64,000 nucleotides of DNA, taken from contig NC_079487.1 of assembly GCF_020520425.1 (NCBI RefSeq), positions 108,038,141 through 108,102,140 of the forward strand, in the 5' to 3' direction. Source of the stretch: Spinacia oleracea. Lineage: Eukaryota; Streptophyta; Magnoliopsida; Caryophyllales; Amaranthaceae. The notes under the pieces were generated by a model. That model did not search any database, was not told the origin of the DNA, and worked only from the letters and a program-made list of their open reading frames with translations. The position numbers and the translations under genes were made by a program. Shown in pieces: positions 47,103 to 58,884 of this stretch. The first letter of the stretch is position 1, and the number at the start of each line of letters is the position of its first letter.

Positions 47103-48146
47103 AAGGAGGCATATTTGTTGAACTATTAGAGCGCCAGCTAGGATTACTAATAGTTTCGGCCAATGAAAAATAATATGTCTACTTTATGTTTGAATTAAAA
47201 AAATTGAATGCCACGTAGATAATTAATTAGATGCTACTTAGATATTTAAATTAATTAATTAATCACTAATATATATACAATTCCATCCAAAATCAAACGC
47301 TCTAATAATTAAAAAATAAATCTAAAATAAAATTCATCCATAATCAAACACTAATCTAAAATAAAATTCAATCCAAAATCAAACATTAATCCAATATTAG
47401 AGCGCCACGTAGGAAATCTAATGGTTTCGGCCAATGAATGAAAAATAAGACTTCAAAATTATTTTTGAATTAAAAAAGTTGAATGCCACGTAGATAAATA
47501 ATTAGGTGCCACGTAGATATTGTAATTAATTAATTATTAATATTATATATAATTTCATCCAAAATCAAAAACTATAATAATTAAAAAAATAAATCTAAAA
47601 AGAAATTCAATCCAAAAAAAAAACAATCTAATCTACTCCCTCCATTTCTTTTTGATGTATCCATTTCAGAAAGTGGAGAGTTTTTAAGAAAATTGGAATC
47701 TTGGTTTGTATTGGTATAAGTGTAATGATTGGGTGTAAGAAAAATGATTGTATGTAAGAGATTATAATAAAAAAAATAAAAAAAATAATAAAGAAATAAG
47801 GTAAGAGAGAGGAGTGATAATGATGGGTGATAAAGGAGGTGAGAGAGTGGTTATATGGGGAAGAGAAAAGAATTAAATAATAGGGGTCGGGAAATTTAGG
47901 TGGGAATATGGGTAGAATCTTTAGGTATTTTGATAATTAGATAGAAATGTAAGAGTATTTTAGGATAAAATGTATGTCCAAAAATAGAAACGGATACAAC
48001 AAAAAGAAACGCTTAAAATGAAAACGGATACAACAAAAAGAAATGGAGGGAGTAATATATAAAATATAGCAGTTGATATATATAGGAGTTTTTATTTTAA
48101 CGTAATAATTTAATAGAAACCGTGCATCGCACGGGCTAAAATCTAG
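47067..48146 (+). mobile_element. Non-autonomous Helitron, inner
   Basis: Starts A|TCTAATCTAATATATAT at 47067. Ends with a perfect hairpin CCGTGCATCGCACGG, then GCTAAAAT and CTAG|T at 48143-48146. Orientation is opposite to the outer element. An internal repeat beginning 'attagagcgcca' occurs at about 47127 and 47397. Confidence 0.8.
47636..48052. mobile_element. Stowaway MITE inside the inner Helitron
   Basis: Ends CTCCCTCCATTTCTTTTTG and its near-perfect inverse CAAAAAGAAATGGAGGGAG (the right one read CAACAAAAAGAAATGG), flanked by TA on both sides (47634-47635, 48053-48054). This is the standard Tc1/mariner MITE signature. Confidence 0.9.
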
Positions 48147-48526
48147 TTTTAACATGTAAGGATTATTAACTCGTAAAGTACTGACTAATTAGTGATGTGA
48201 TCGAGAGACAAATGAGATGTCATAGGTTCGAAACCTATAACTAACATTTTTTCATGATCAAGAAAATTATATGAGATGCATGACATGTCAAAGATGACGA
48301 TGCGACATGTCATCGATAATAGAAAGTGACATGTGGCAAGATGTCATTCCTTGCCTTGGAGTTTTAATAATAGTATAGATTTGGTCTTTTGGACTTGAGA
48401 GTCAAGAAACGAACAATACATTAGATTATGGATCGAGTGAGTTGCAAGTAAAAAATTGGTCATTTGGGACTTGAGATTCGAGATAGGGGTTTTTGGACCA
48501 TAAGTGATCATACATGCTGCAACGTA

Positions 48527-49452
48527 TGGGGTGTAAGTGGATTGAGAAAAGTCCAGTCCAGTCCAGTCCAGTCTAAAGTTGTTGGAGAGGATCGGACCCG
48601 GACTCAAATTTCCAAGTCCAATTATTTTTGGACTTGACTTGGACTAAAACGTTTGGAGTCCAAAAATCCAATTAAGTCCAAATTTTTAAAATTTTATTTT
48701 TATACAAACCTATGTAATTTTAAAACTATTGTGAAATATGTGATTTTTGGGTCTTTATTTACTAGTATGTATAATAAAAAATAAAATAAAAAAAATAAAA
48801 AAGAACACTCCATATAGAACCCATAATCCAAAAAAAATTCTCACCCTCTTTCTCATTCACTTTCTGTAGTTGGTTGTGATGGTTGGATTATTGAGTTTTA
48901 ATAGATTTTAAAATTTACGTTTTTTAAGAATTAAAACCTTTTATGACAAAGTATTTAGATTTTTTTTTTTTTGGTGCGAATGAGCCACCAGGGCAATATA
49001 AATTACAAATGGGGGCGGGAGGATTCGAACCTGAGACCTATTGTACACAGGCCCTCAGTATTTAGATGTGTAAGACATATTGTTATTTGCAATTATATCT
49101 ATGCTTGACTAAATTAAAGGCTATTTAGAAAAGTGATTAGTAGTTATGGGTGTTAAAATATTCGATACCCAATATTTAATACTCGTACGTATTATTTTAT
49201 GTGCCAGAAAATATAGCCGGTGACAGTATTATGTTCGAACCATTTGAGTATAACTTTTTTTTTCTAAAGAAATTGGATCGGATCGGATCGGATTGGACTG
49301 GACTTGGACTCAAGAAAATTTATATGGATTGGGTTGCATCGGATTCAAAAAAAATTGGATCGGACTCATACTCAAATATTCAAGTTGAAACTTTTTTTGG
49401 ATTGGATTTAGACTTAGCAAAGTCCAACCATTCCATCCAATTTATACCCCTA
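48527..49452. mobile_element. hAT-type MITE with a SINE insert
   Basis: Ends TGGGGTGTAAGTGGAT (left) and, reverse-complemented on the right, TAGGGGTATAAATTGGAT. Flanks GCAACGTA / GCTACATA match 6 of 8 as a target duplication. The interior is made of degenerate 'agtccag' and 'ggatcggat' repeats. Confidence 0.75.
48961..49056 (-). mobile_element. tRNA-derived SINE fragment
   Basis: On the minus strand it has a pol III B box GGTTCGAATCC and ends CTCATTCGCACC plus poly-A. A perfect 11-bp target duplication AGTATTTAGAT lies at 48950-48960 and 49057-49067. It is not a tRNA gene: no cloverleaf and no A box. A diverged relative is at 59649-59730. Confidence 0.85.
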
Positions 49453-49463
49453 GCTACATACTA

Positions 49464-49735
49464 CTTTATCTGTTCCAAAAATATCGCACCATTTGATTCT
49501 TTATCTATTTACACCACGACTTTGGCCATTTTTTGTGACTCATACGTAAGAAAAATGTAGCCATGCCTCATGTGGGGTCATGTTATATTTGTATCGATAT
49601 ATATATTTTTTAAATATCATTTTTTTTATATACTCCGTAATTTTTACTTATACACGATTTGAGTATTAAGGGTCAACGTAATGGGTTAGAGGAGTAAAAG
49701 TCAACCATGATGGAATATTTATGGAACGGAGAAAG
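49464..49735. mobile_element. Stowaway-type MITE
   Basis: Ends CTTTATCTGTTCCAAAAATA and, inverted on the right, CTTTCTCCGTTCCATAAATA, each flanked by TA. Its right end occurs twice because of the later LINE event (129-bp duplication). Confidence 0.7.
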
Positions 49736-49765
49736 TATATTATTTTATTAAATTTATTATAATGT
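49637..49765 (+). repeat. 129-bp direct repeat, left
   Basis: Appears identical to 50071-50199. The pair flanks a LINE stub exactly and is best read as an unusually long target site duplication. Confidence 0.9.
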
Positions 49766-50070
49766 TTTTTTTTTTTAAAATGCTTACGAAGGCAAAGTGC
49801 CTAAAGAAATCAAACAGATTACAAAAACAGCTAAAGCTAACCAAAAGAAAGAAAAACAGAGAAAGAAGCAATTAAGGAGGAATGTAGCGTGGCATTGCCA
49901 CACCTCTTACGTCCTCTTCTAGTAATCTACTGAAAGCTATAGGTAAATCCTCCAAGATAACAATCTCATGTGGTTGAGCCACCCCGTGGTTGGCAAGCCA
50001 GTCGGCCGCACGATTTCCCTCTCGGTACACGTGCACAACTTCAGTTTCCCAGTCCTCTCGGACGGAGGGA
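49766..50070 (-). mobile_element. LINE 3' stub with 129-bp flanking duplication
   Basis: Starts with T12, which is poly-A on the minus strand. The minus strand encodes the end of an RNase H domain: VVHVYREGNRAADWLANHG, then a tail ending VAMPRYIPP and a stop. This matches the C-terminus of plant LINEs with RNase H. Only about 305 bp were inserted. Confidence 0.88.
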
Positions 50071-50199
50071 GTAATTTTTACTTATACACGATTTGAGTAT
50101 TAAGGGTCAACGTAATGGGTTAGAGGAGTAAAAGTCAACCATGATGGAATATTTATGGAACGGAGAAAGTATATTATTTTATTAAATTTATTATAATGT
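50071..50199 (+). repeat. 129-bp direct repeat, right
   Basis: Partner of 49637-49765 at an offset of 434 bp, with no differences seen. Confidence 0.9.
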
Positions 50200-50679
50200 A
50201 ATTATGTACTCTGTATTATTTTACAAATTGTCCAAAAATTTTTTTTTAAAAAAAATAGTCCTTCATCAATATTTCCACTGGCCTGTAATATTTTTTCCAT
50301 TGTGATTTTTTTTTTTTTTTTTTGGGAATTTAGGTGAATTAAAAAGGAAAGTGAAAGATCATTTCAGGACTCCAAAAAAGAAAAATGGAAATATATTAAT
50401 AGACGAAGCGAGTATATCCATTTTATGGGCCATCAAAACCAAAACACTTGGTTTTTGGAAGATAAATGGATAATACTTGAATATTTCTTATTCATGGGAA
50501 AGGGTCAAAGGAGTATGATATATCTTGGCCCAAGGTGAGAAATAGTTGTCCAGATTTTGGGCTTTAGTAGTTTATTAATTATGTTTGCTTCTTTTAGGCC
50601 CTATTCGTCTTTAAGGTGTGGTAAGCTAAACTCTGTTAGTGGGGGTGAGGTTTAAGGTATGGTAAGCTTTTACTCTTTA
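50200..50679. other. Gene-free stretch
   Basis: AT-rich, with a T18 run near 50310. The T-run followed by 'gggaatttaggtgaatt' may be another short retroelement tail; not resolved. Confidence 0.3.
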
Positions 50680-51334
50680 GGCTCCGTTCGGTATCGTTTT
50701 TTGCTTCTAGGTTTCTGTTTTTTTTACAAAACTAATCAAAATAAGAAAACTACAAAAAGTGGTTTTCAGTTTTGTGTTGTCAGTTTTCAAAATTAACATG
50801 ATTACAATAGGTATGACTATCTTTTAGTTCATAACTAGATTAGATCCCCTACACGCACGGATTTTGATAATTTTTTTCACAAAATATTTAATTGATTATC
50901 TCCCAAACTACTGCATACTTATAATATTTTTAACATACTCGTTTAAATTTATTCATCTAATGTGCATATTTAAAATGCTAATATGGTAATTTGACCAAAA
51001 TGTTGAGTGATATATTTTCCATTATTAATATAGCAATTTGACTAAAATATTACCAATTTAGAATAATTATAATTACTTCGTATCTATTATTGCCATAATT
51101 TATAAACTAAATTTTGTTTCCATACATAAATATTTTATATAAAACAGGTAGAGAATAAAAATAAAGTAAAACAAATACATTTTTTTGGGAAAGTGGTTTT
51201 TGGCGGGAAAAAATCGCACCAGGAATTGACACGTATCATTCCTGGTGTCTCTTTTAGTACATAGTAATAGATTCAATCTAAATTTTTGTTGGAAAACCAA
51301 AAAACTGAAAACTGACAGTGATACCAAACGAGCC
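50680..51334. mobile_element. Tourist/Harbinger-type MITE
   Basis: Ends GGCTCCGTTCGGTATC and, inverted, GGCTCGTTTGGTATCAC, flanked by TTA on both sides (50677-50679, 51335-51337). The interior shows no transposase. Confidence 0.75.
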
Positions 51335-51675
51335 TTAAGTTGTTGAAAACTTGCCATATGCCTTGAATAATCATGTCTCTTTCAAAAGATCTAGCATTGG
51401 AATCTCGTTGTTTTGGGTATTATATAAACTCTTTTGTCACTAACCTAATTTGATATTGTCTTCAAGATCAATAAAAATCTCTCAATTGCTTGTGATGTAG
51501 TTAACGTATTATTAAATAAATCACGTGAATCTTTTGTGTACTTTATTTGTTATTCTTCTTCTTACATTCATTACAACAGTATTTTGGGTCACTCCATAAT
51601 ACTAGTGCAATGTCAGTTAAATTAAATTGAATACTTCAAATGTGTGAAAACGACTAAAATGCTTATTAGCCAACT

Positions 51676-53803
51676 TTTTTTTTTTTTTGATAAGCAAGTA
51701 TTTGTATATATATGCATCAACATTTACAAGATTAGCAAGCTAGTGGAACAAACTCCACTACAACCACAAAAAGAAGGCACAAAGCCAAAGACTACCCTTC
51801 AAAAAGGGTTAAAAATCAGTTATGATCACTAGATCTTATAGCTTTAGGCAAAACTGAACTAATTCTAGTATTAGCAATCTGCTTTACAAGACTGCACACT
51901 TTATCAATGCTTCTAATTTGGCTGTTCCACAGGGCATTATCCCTCTCTACCCATATGTGATAAACTATACACCACACAAAGGTGTAAATCACCTCTTTCC
52001 TGAACTTTGTGATCTTCTTCCTATGCACCCATCTAATCAGATTAGGTAAACTTCGAAGGGAATTGTTGATGTTTTAACAAGAAACATCTTGCTGCTAGCA
52101 TCCAGAGTTGTACGGACACCCAAAGAACAGATGACTATGATTCTCCACTTCAAGCCCACACAACAAGCAGAGATTATCAGTAGAAACTCCAAACTGCATC
52201 AATCTGTCCTTAGTATTCAACCTTTCAAGCACAGCTAACCAAGTAATGAATCTTTGTCTTGGCTGAGCTAAACTACCCCATACTGCAGTAGTCCAGTATA
52301 CTCTAGCAGTAGCAGGAACCAGTTTACAATAAGCTTTTTTAATGGATTATTGTGGTATGGAACACAGTTGATTCTCAGATAGGTGTGTCTTCATCAACTC
52401 CTTAACATGGCAGATGGCTTTCCAACACCAGCTATCACCAATTTTAGGGGAATAACCCCACCAAGTTTGATCTTTGAGGTAGACAGAGTGAATCCACCTC
52501 ACCCACACATTTTCCTTTTTTGTAGCAATCATCCATACATGTTTTCCCATGGCTGCTATGTTCCACATCTTTAAATTAATGAGCCCCAAGCCCCCCTCTT
52601 TCTTTGGTTTACACACCTGATTCCATGCTACCTTCCCAGGTCCACCATAATCTGCAACACCATTCCACAAGTAGCTCTTGCGGATGTTGTTGACAGTTTT
52701 GAAGACACTCTTTGGCAAGATCATGATCTGAGCCTAGTATGTTTGCAAAGACATTATCACAGAATTAACCGAAGTTAATCTTCCAACAAATGACATATTT
52801 CTGAAACTCCACACTTTGATTCTAACACACATTTTCTCAACAATTTTTTCACAATCAGCCACACTTATCTTTTTAGAACAAATAGGAATGCCAAGGTACC
52901 TGAAAGGGAAGCTCCCCTTGGCAAAACTAGTTATGTCAAGTATTCTTTGCACTTCACTTTCAGTCATATCAGAGACAATAGACAAAATTTTTGGAAGGAC
53001 TTGCTTTTAGGCCAGTAGTTTGAGAGAACAATTGAAATCCCTGCATCATCAAGTGAACAGATTTAAATCCACCTTTACAATACAAAATGACATCATCTGC
53101 AAAACACAGATGATTCAATTTTGAAGCAGAACACCTTGGATGGAAATTGAACCCCTCTTTTTCACCTACCAGCATCAGAATTCTAGATAAGTATTCAATA
53201 CAGAGCACAAATAACAAAGGTGATAAGGGATCACCCAGTCTAAGGCCTCCTTTGCCCTCAAAGAACCCATTAAGAGTCCCATTTATAGAAAGTGAGAATC
53301 TAGGTGACCTCACACACTGCATGACAAGATGGGTGAAATGAGTAGGAAACTTGAGGGCTACCAACATTTCTTCTATAAAATCCCACTGTACAGAGTCATA
53401 AGCGTTCTGTAAATCCAGTTTTATGAGACATCTTGCAGAGTTATTCTTCCTCTCATACCCTTTAACAAGGTCTTGGAAAACCATAATATTATGAACAATG
53501 AATCTGTTTTGTACAAAGGCACCTTGATTCTGAGCAATCACATCAGGCAAGATAGTTCTAAGTCTATTACAAAAGACTTTAGAAATGCATTTGTAAACCA
53601 CATTACAACAGGAAATGGGCCTATACTCATGCACACTCTCAGGGCACTTCCCTTTAGGGATAAGGGTAATACTAGTGCTATTGATCTCTTTTAAGAGTTT
53701 TCCAGTACTGAGAAAGTCCAGGATAGCCTTGCAAACATCATCCCTTACTTCTCCCCACATTCCTTTAAAGAAAGTACTCCCAAACCCATCAGGGCCAGGA
53801 GCT
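51676..53803 (-). mobile_element. 5'-truncated LINE, relatively young
   Basis: Bounded by a perfect 13-bp target duplication TTATTAGCCAACT (51663-51675, 53804-53816) with poly-T at the left. The minus strand encodes the reverse transcriptase from KAPGPDG through the active-site FADDVILYCKG (near 53100), then LGIPICSKK and a zf-RVT region (WNQVCKPKKEGGLG, CLLCGLEVENHSHLF). Only a handful of stops or shifts break it (for example at 52985 and 52734), so it is much younger than the copy at 29 kb. The endonuclease is lost by 5' truncation. Confidence 0.92.
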
Positions 53804-53816
53804 TTATTAGCCAACT

Positions 53817-54431
53817 CTTAGGAGTTAAAGATAAGATTGTGTACATCTGAACTTTCTTAAACCTTATTCACGAATACCGGTTGTGACTCGTGAGTTATTT
53901 GACAAATCCATCCAAATAGTCATGCAAAGTTTGGTTCATCCATGTCGGTTTACTGCATATTTAAAGTTTAGCCTTTCTCTGATTTTTAGTCAATAAACAC
54001 TAATCTATTGTGTGCTTATTCGAAACTTAAAAGTTTTTTTAAGGGAAAAAAAGGTTGCAACTATTTCAAAATACTCTGAACTTGGCGCACAAATCAATGT
54101 TAGTCACTACTTAGTCCTCTTTCGACTGATAATGGATTCTTGATGGATTTTCTGTAAAGAAAATCAAGATATGGGGTCAAAATAGGAAGAGGAAAAAAGA
54201 AGAGAAAAAATCCTTCGTACAAGGCCAAATTAAGGATCAACAAAGATTTCATATAGGCATATAGCCAACCACATTAGTGACTTGTAATTTTGTAAACAGA
54301 CAACTAATTAAAATACAACTGCACGAGGGTGTTAGTATGTAGGCCCTGACTAAGCAACAATTTAAAAATAGTGACATACAATATGTCAATATGTAAGCTA
54401 TCAATAAATACAAGTACAAGTTTATTCTAAT
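53817..54431. other. Gene-free stretch
   Basis: AT-rich. No repeat ends or coding signal recognised. Confidence 0.35.
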
Positions 54432-54778
54432 GCTCCATTTATTTGAACAGAAAATGTTTTCAAAGGAAAATAATTTTCCATGGAAAACAAATTTTAAGGA
54501 AAAATATCAAGGAAAAATAGTTTTTTTTGTGTGTTTTTTTACGAGAAAATTTATAAAAAAAAAAACTTAGAAGTGAAAATCAGAGGAGAAAAAAATAAAT
54601 ATAAGAGATTAGAGTGAAAAATGTGACATTCCTTCTTCTCTAAAGGAAAGTTGGTTTTCCCATAGAGAAAGTTGTTTTTCGCCTTTAGGAAAATTGTTTT
54701 CCACCCTTAACAAAACACCAAGGAGAAATGAAAATTTCATTTTCTGAAAAAATAGTTTCCGTCAAAACAAACGGAACC
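54432..54778. mobile_element. MITE-like inverted-repeat element
   Basis: The left end GCTCCATTTATTTGAACAGA and the inverted right end GGTTCCGTTTGTTTTGACGG match imperfectly. The interior is rich in 'ggaaaa/ttttcc' palindromes. No clear target duplication, so the superfamily is uncertain. Confidence 0.5.
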
Positions 54779-56070
54779 TCAGAGACTATGGAGATTTACC
54801 AATTAAATTACTTGGTAACTTTTTGACATGGATATCCTAATAGCTTTTGACTAAAATTTGAAAGAGAAGATATACGACCAAATAGTTTGACAGTGTGACC
54901 CAACAAAGGCCCACTGTGGCCCAACGCAAGCACAAGAGTAAGATGGCCTTTGCATTGGTTTTGACGTAAATGATCCGGCACGGCATGCTTTTCTTAGAAA
55001 ATAAAATCTTTATAAACCTCTCTTTTTCCTTCCCAAAATTACTTACTCCATCTACCATCTTAATTATTCTATTTTATTTATTTATTTATCATATAATTAT
55101 AAAAATAAAGAGTAATGTACTTTGGTGAGTGAAAAAATGGCCGAAAGATATGGGTAAGATTAACAAAAGGTGAGTGCATTTAGATTAGCAACCCAAATAT
55201 AAGCGAAAAGTATGCCCAAATTATAGGCTATTGCCTTAATTAAAGGTGACCACTCCTTTGAACTAATCGTTATTTACTCTCTTGATTTTTGATCCTACTT
55301 ACACCCTAACTACGCTCCTAACAATGTTCTATTATTTGGTACGTACCGAGTACCGACCTTTGCTAGTGGGATGAAAATGTTTGTCATTCGGGTGCAGTAC
55401 ACACTTTTTTACATTTTCCCATTATTTGTGAGGAGAAAATGTAATAGAGCTCTATCTAAATGTACCTATAAATTTTTATTACGGAGCATGTAAATCCGAC
55501 CTAGACTTGAATTATATCCGAAACTCATAAGTAATTATGTTCAAACATGATATGAAGTTGATTTGATCTAAATTGAACTAGCACGGACAAATTATTATGC
55601 CTGATTTTGAGTTGATTATTTTTCTTAAATATTTTTGTTGACCATAGAGCCGGATAAGGCCAGACTCAGATTGATCTGAACCAAATATATAGCCTATATA
55701 TAACTTGCATAAAAATATCCTGAAACCTGATCCACCTGACTCATTTTACATTGTACGAATTAAAAGTGTGCAAGTCTTTAATGTTATCTCATCGTCTCAT
55801 ATCTATTCACGGTAAAAACTCATACTAAATCATTAAATGTTTTGTTTTATTCTCTTCAAAAGACTAATGAGGTCTTAACCAAGTGACAAAGAATGAATTT
55901 GTGAATGTCATTTTGCCTCATTCGTATTTTAGACCCTCCTTTCTGAAAGGTTTTTGACTTGATTTTTGTTTTTTGAGAAGGAAAGAAAATCAAAGCGGAC
56001 AACCTTAATCATCATTTCGGATGAATAATTACAATGGCTCTGAGACAAAGAGCAAGAAATCAGGTAGTAT
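54779..56070. other. Gene-free stretch
   Basis: About 1.3 kb of AT-rich sequence without recognisable genes or element ends. Confidence 0.35.
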
Positions 56071-56508
56071 TAGGGGTGAAAGTTTGGTAGCGAAAAACCG
56101 AAAACCGAACCAAACCAAACCGAATAAGAAATTCGGTTCGATTTTGACTAAGATTTTTTTTAAAATTTGGTTTTATGGTTTGGATTGGACTGAAAATTCT
56201 GAAACCGAATAAACCGAATAAACCGAACTAAAACCGAACTAAAATCGAATAAACCGAACTTGGCTAAAAAGTATAATAAGGGCCCAAAAATTGGCTAAAA
56301 ACAGGTATAATATAGACCCAAAAAATGGCCCAAATGAAAGGCCCATGAAAATTCAGTTTTATGGTTTGGATTGGACTGAAAAACAAAATTTCGGTTTGGT
56401 TTGGTTTGGATTAAAAGGTTATTTGGTTTGGATTCGGTTTCAAAAATGTAAACCGAATTATTTCGGTTTGGGCCTTAATCCAAACTGAAAACCGAACTTT
56501 CACCCCTA
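56071..56508. mobile_element. hAT-type MITE made of CCGAA repeats
   Basis: Ends TAGGGGTGAAAGTTTGG and, inverted, TAGGGGTGAAAGTTCGG. Flanking GGTAGTAT / GGTAGTAC is an 8-bp duplication with one mismatch. Much of the interior is repeats of 'aaccgaa' and 'ggtttgg', as in the widespread TAGGGGTG hAT MITEs of dicots. Confidence 0.85.
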
Positions 56509-56654
56509 GGTAGTACAATGAAATTACACCCTAACCTCGAATTACCCAGTCCCAGTTTCAAGAATACTTGGAGAATAAGGGTTCTCCATAACTTCATTTA
56601 TCATTAATTAATGGTAACTCAAATTCATTAGCTAGATGTGTAAGTTTTGTGATA

Positions 56655-57009
56655 CTCCCTCCATCTTTTTTTGGGTTTTACGTTTTCCTTTTTGAGTGTC
56701 CTAGAATGTTCTCTACATTTTCTTTATATTATCATATAAATGTTTTAATATTCTATCAAAATTTGTGTCTAATGTTTATTTTAACCAATTAAATTCATTG
56801 GGTCATTTAATCTCTCACACTTTTTCATTAGGACATTAAATTTTTCTCATTTTCCCAATATTAGAATTTTGATAAAAGTGAAAGCATTATAAATTAAAGT
56901 AATTTTCCTTGTTTAAATAAAAAAAGTTAAAGGAATCTCAATGCCATTAATTAATCGTTAAAACGCGTGTAAAGTATCAAATGTAAATAACAAAAAAAGA
57001 CGAAGAAAG
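56655..57009. mobile_element. Stowaway MITE
   Basis: Ends CTCCCTCCATCTTTTTTTG and, inverted, CTTTCTTCGTCTTTTTTTG, flanked by TA (56653-56654, 57010-57011). Confidence 0.85.
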
Positions 57010-57361
57010 TACTTATTCCTTTAATTTGGTCGTTTTGTGGTTGTGCTTCATTTATGAGGAATTCTACATTGTCCGCATTTAATTCAATCTCCAGTTTCTA
57101 ACTCGCATGTTGATTGTTGAGGTTCAAAATTCTAGATGTACAAAAATATCAACACTTTAAAGTGTCAGAAATTTTGACTATTTACTCAATACTCATTTGA
57201 AAAAAATGGCTCCCACACTCATTATCCTTCAACAACAATATCGTCATTAAAGTTTGTCCATTATTGCTTAAATAAACTCTTCTAAATAAAGAATATGACT
57301 CATAGAAATGGTGTGTCAAGCAACAAAGAGAATGCTATTTTCAATCATAATTTGCTTTACA
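57010..57361. other. Gene-free stretch
   Basis: Spacer between two MITEs. Nothing recognised. Confidence 0.3.
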
Positions 57362-57370
57362 CTTTATATA

Positions 57371-57756
57371 GGATTTTTTGTCATTTAACACCTTAAAAAA
57401 ATCAGTTTTTGTAATTTAACACCTTACTTAATTTTTATTGTTTTTAAACACCTTAAAACACAAAAAAAATTAGAAATCGACACCACTTCACGATTTTCGT
57501 TAGAAAAAAACGTTAGTTTTTTACTATGTTAAAGTTCCCAAGGTATGATTTGGTGGTAAACAACTCCTTCTACCATCAAATTATACTTTGGGAGCTATAT
57601 CATGGTTAAAAACTAACGTTTTTTCTTATGGAAAACGTTAAGTGGTGTCGATTTCAAAAAAAATAGTTTTTTTAAGGTATTTAAATATAATAAAAATTAA
57701 GTAAGGTGTTAAATTACAAAACTAGTTTTTTTAAGGTGTTAAATGACAAAAAATCC
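57371..57756. mobile_element. Foldback MULE-type MITE
   Basis: The left arm beginning GGATTTTTTGTCATTTAACA is matched in inverse over nearly the whole 386-bp element, so the transcript would form one long hairpin with a small loop near 57560. A perfect 9-bp target duplication CTTTATATA (57362-57370, 57757-57765) places it with Mutator-like elements. Confidence 0.9.
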
Positions 57757-57889
57757 CTTTATATAGAACAAAAACAATTAAAGGGATCGGATTAGAGGGA
57801 AGCAAAGGTTGAGAAAGAGCGAGACTTTCACAACTCATCAACGATGATTATTTATTTATTTGTTTAGGGTAGGATTTTAAACATTTTTA

Positions 57890-58280
57890 GGGCATGCTTG
57901 GATTGAGGGTAATGTATTAAAGGGGTAATAAAAGTCAAACTAAGGTAATTGAAGGTGATGATGAGGGGATGAAGTGGTGGCAAAGGAAACAAGCTAGTGT
58001 TGGCAAGAAGAAAATAAAAGGGAAGGAGGAACAAATACCCTCATCATGGGAGGAATAGTTACCCACCATCCCACTAGGGTGATTATTACCCTCATTTGGG
58101 GGTAATTACTTCCCCCTTCCTACCCTCTCCTCACAACACCGCCACTACCACAACTTCTCATCACAATACCACCACACCACCCTCCTTACAACCACCTCAT
58201 TTCACCTTCATTGTCCTTTTATTATGGTGGTTTGACTTTTATTACCCCCATAATGCATCATACCCAATCCAAGCGTACCC
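57890..58280. mobile_element. MITE with inverted repeats of about 60 bp
   Basis: The left GGGCATGCTTGGATTGAGGG and inverted right GGGTACGCTTGGATTGGGT both continue into AATAAAAGTCAAAC. It is flanked by TA (TTA left, TAA right), which is ambiguous between Tourist-like and Stowaway-like. Confidence 0.7.
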
Positions 58281-58607
58281 TAACAATTAATTTATTATGC
58301 GATAGACTAACACAGTAACACCAACATGATCGACTGAAGAAGCTATAAATCACTAGAGTAATATCAAAACTACCCCCACTATATCAACCATCCCTTAGTC
58401 GTTTAAGTGATCCATGATGAATTGATGATGCTAAGTAGTAGTAGCATCCCATTTCCTATCATTTGTCGACGGAGCTTTTCTCATTTGTCCCGTGAATCCG
58501 TAATAGACTAATAGGGCTAATGAGTATAATTCGACCACATGACATTATTTTGCAACACTACATCTTAGTGCCAGGGTTACGATGACATCGAAAATATGGG
58601 GTCCTAT
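58281..58607. other. Gene-free spacer
   Basis: No feature recognised. Confidence 0.3.
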
Positions 58608-58884
58608 CACTACAAGAAATTGTACCATTAACGACAAGAAATTCCGTCGCTAAAGACCAATAATTGTTGATTAACAACGGGATTTTCTGTCGAGAACATG
58701 TCGTAATAAAAGGGGGTTGTCATTAATGGAATACCTCGTCGTTAACCTGTCGTAAAAGACATTTGAGACGGTTACGTTGTTCCCGTCTTTGTTTGGTTAT
58801 TAGCCCCGTCGCAAAAGACTTTTGCGACGGGATTTTTGACCCGTCGCTGTTAGGTTGTCATTAAAGATACAAATTCTTATAGTG
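58608..58884. mobile_element. Non-autonomous CACTA (En/Spm) element
   Basis: Ends CACTACAAGAAATTGTACC and, inverted, CACTATAAGAATTTGTATC. Subterminal 'gtcgtaaaag/cgacggg' motifs recur in both orientations, as expected for CACTA ends. The flanking 3-mers TAT and TGT match only 2 of 3. Confidence 0.85.

Larger units (their letters stand above)
46937..48379 (-). mobile_element. Non-autonomous Helitron, outer
   Basis: Read on the minus strand, it starts A|TCTATACTATTATTAAAACTCC at 48379 and ends with a hairpin CCGGAGCATCGCCCGG, ten bases before CTAG|T at 46937-46940. These are the TC start, 3' hairpin, CTRR end and A-T insertion site of Helitrons. A second Helitron and a Stowaway are nested inside. 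No Rep/helicase coding. Confidence 0.8.
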
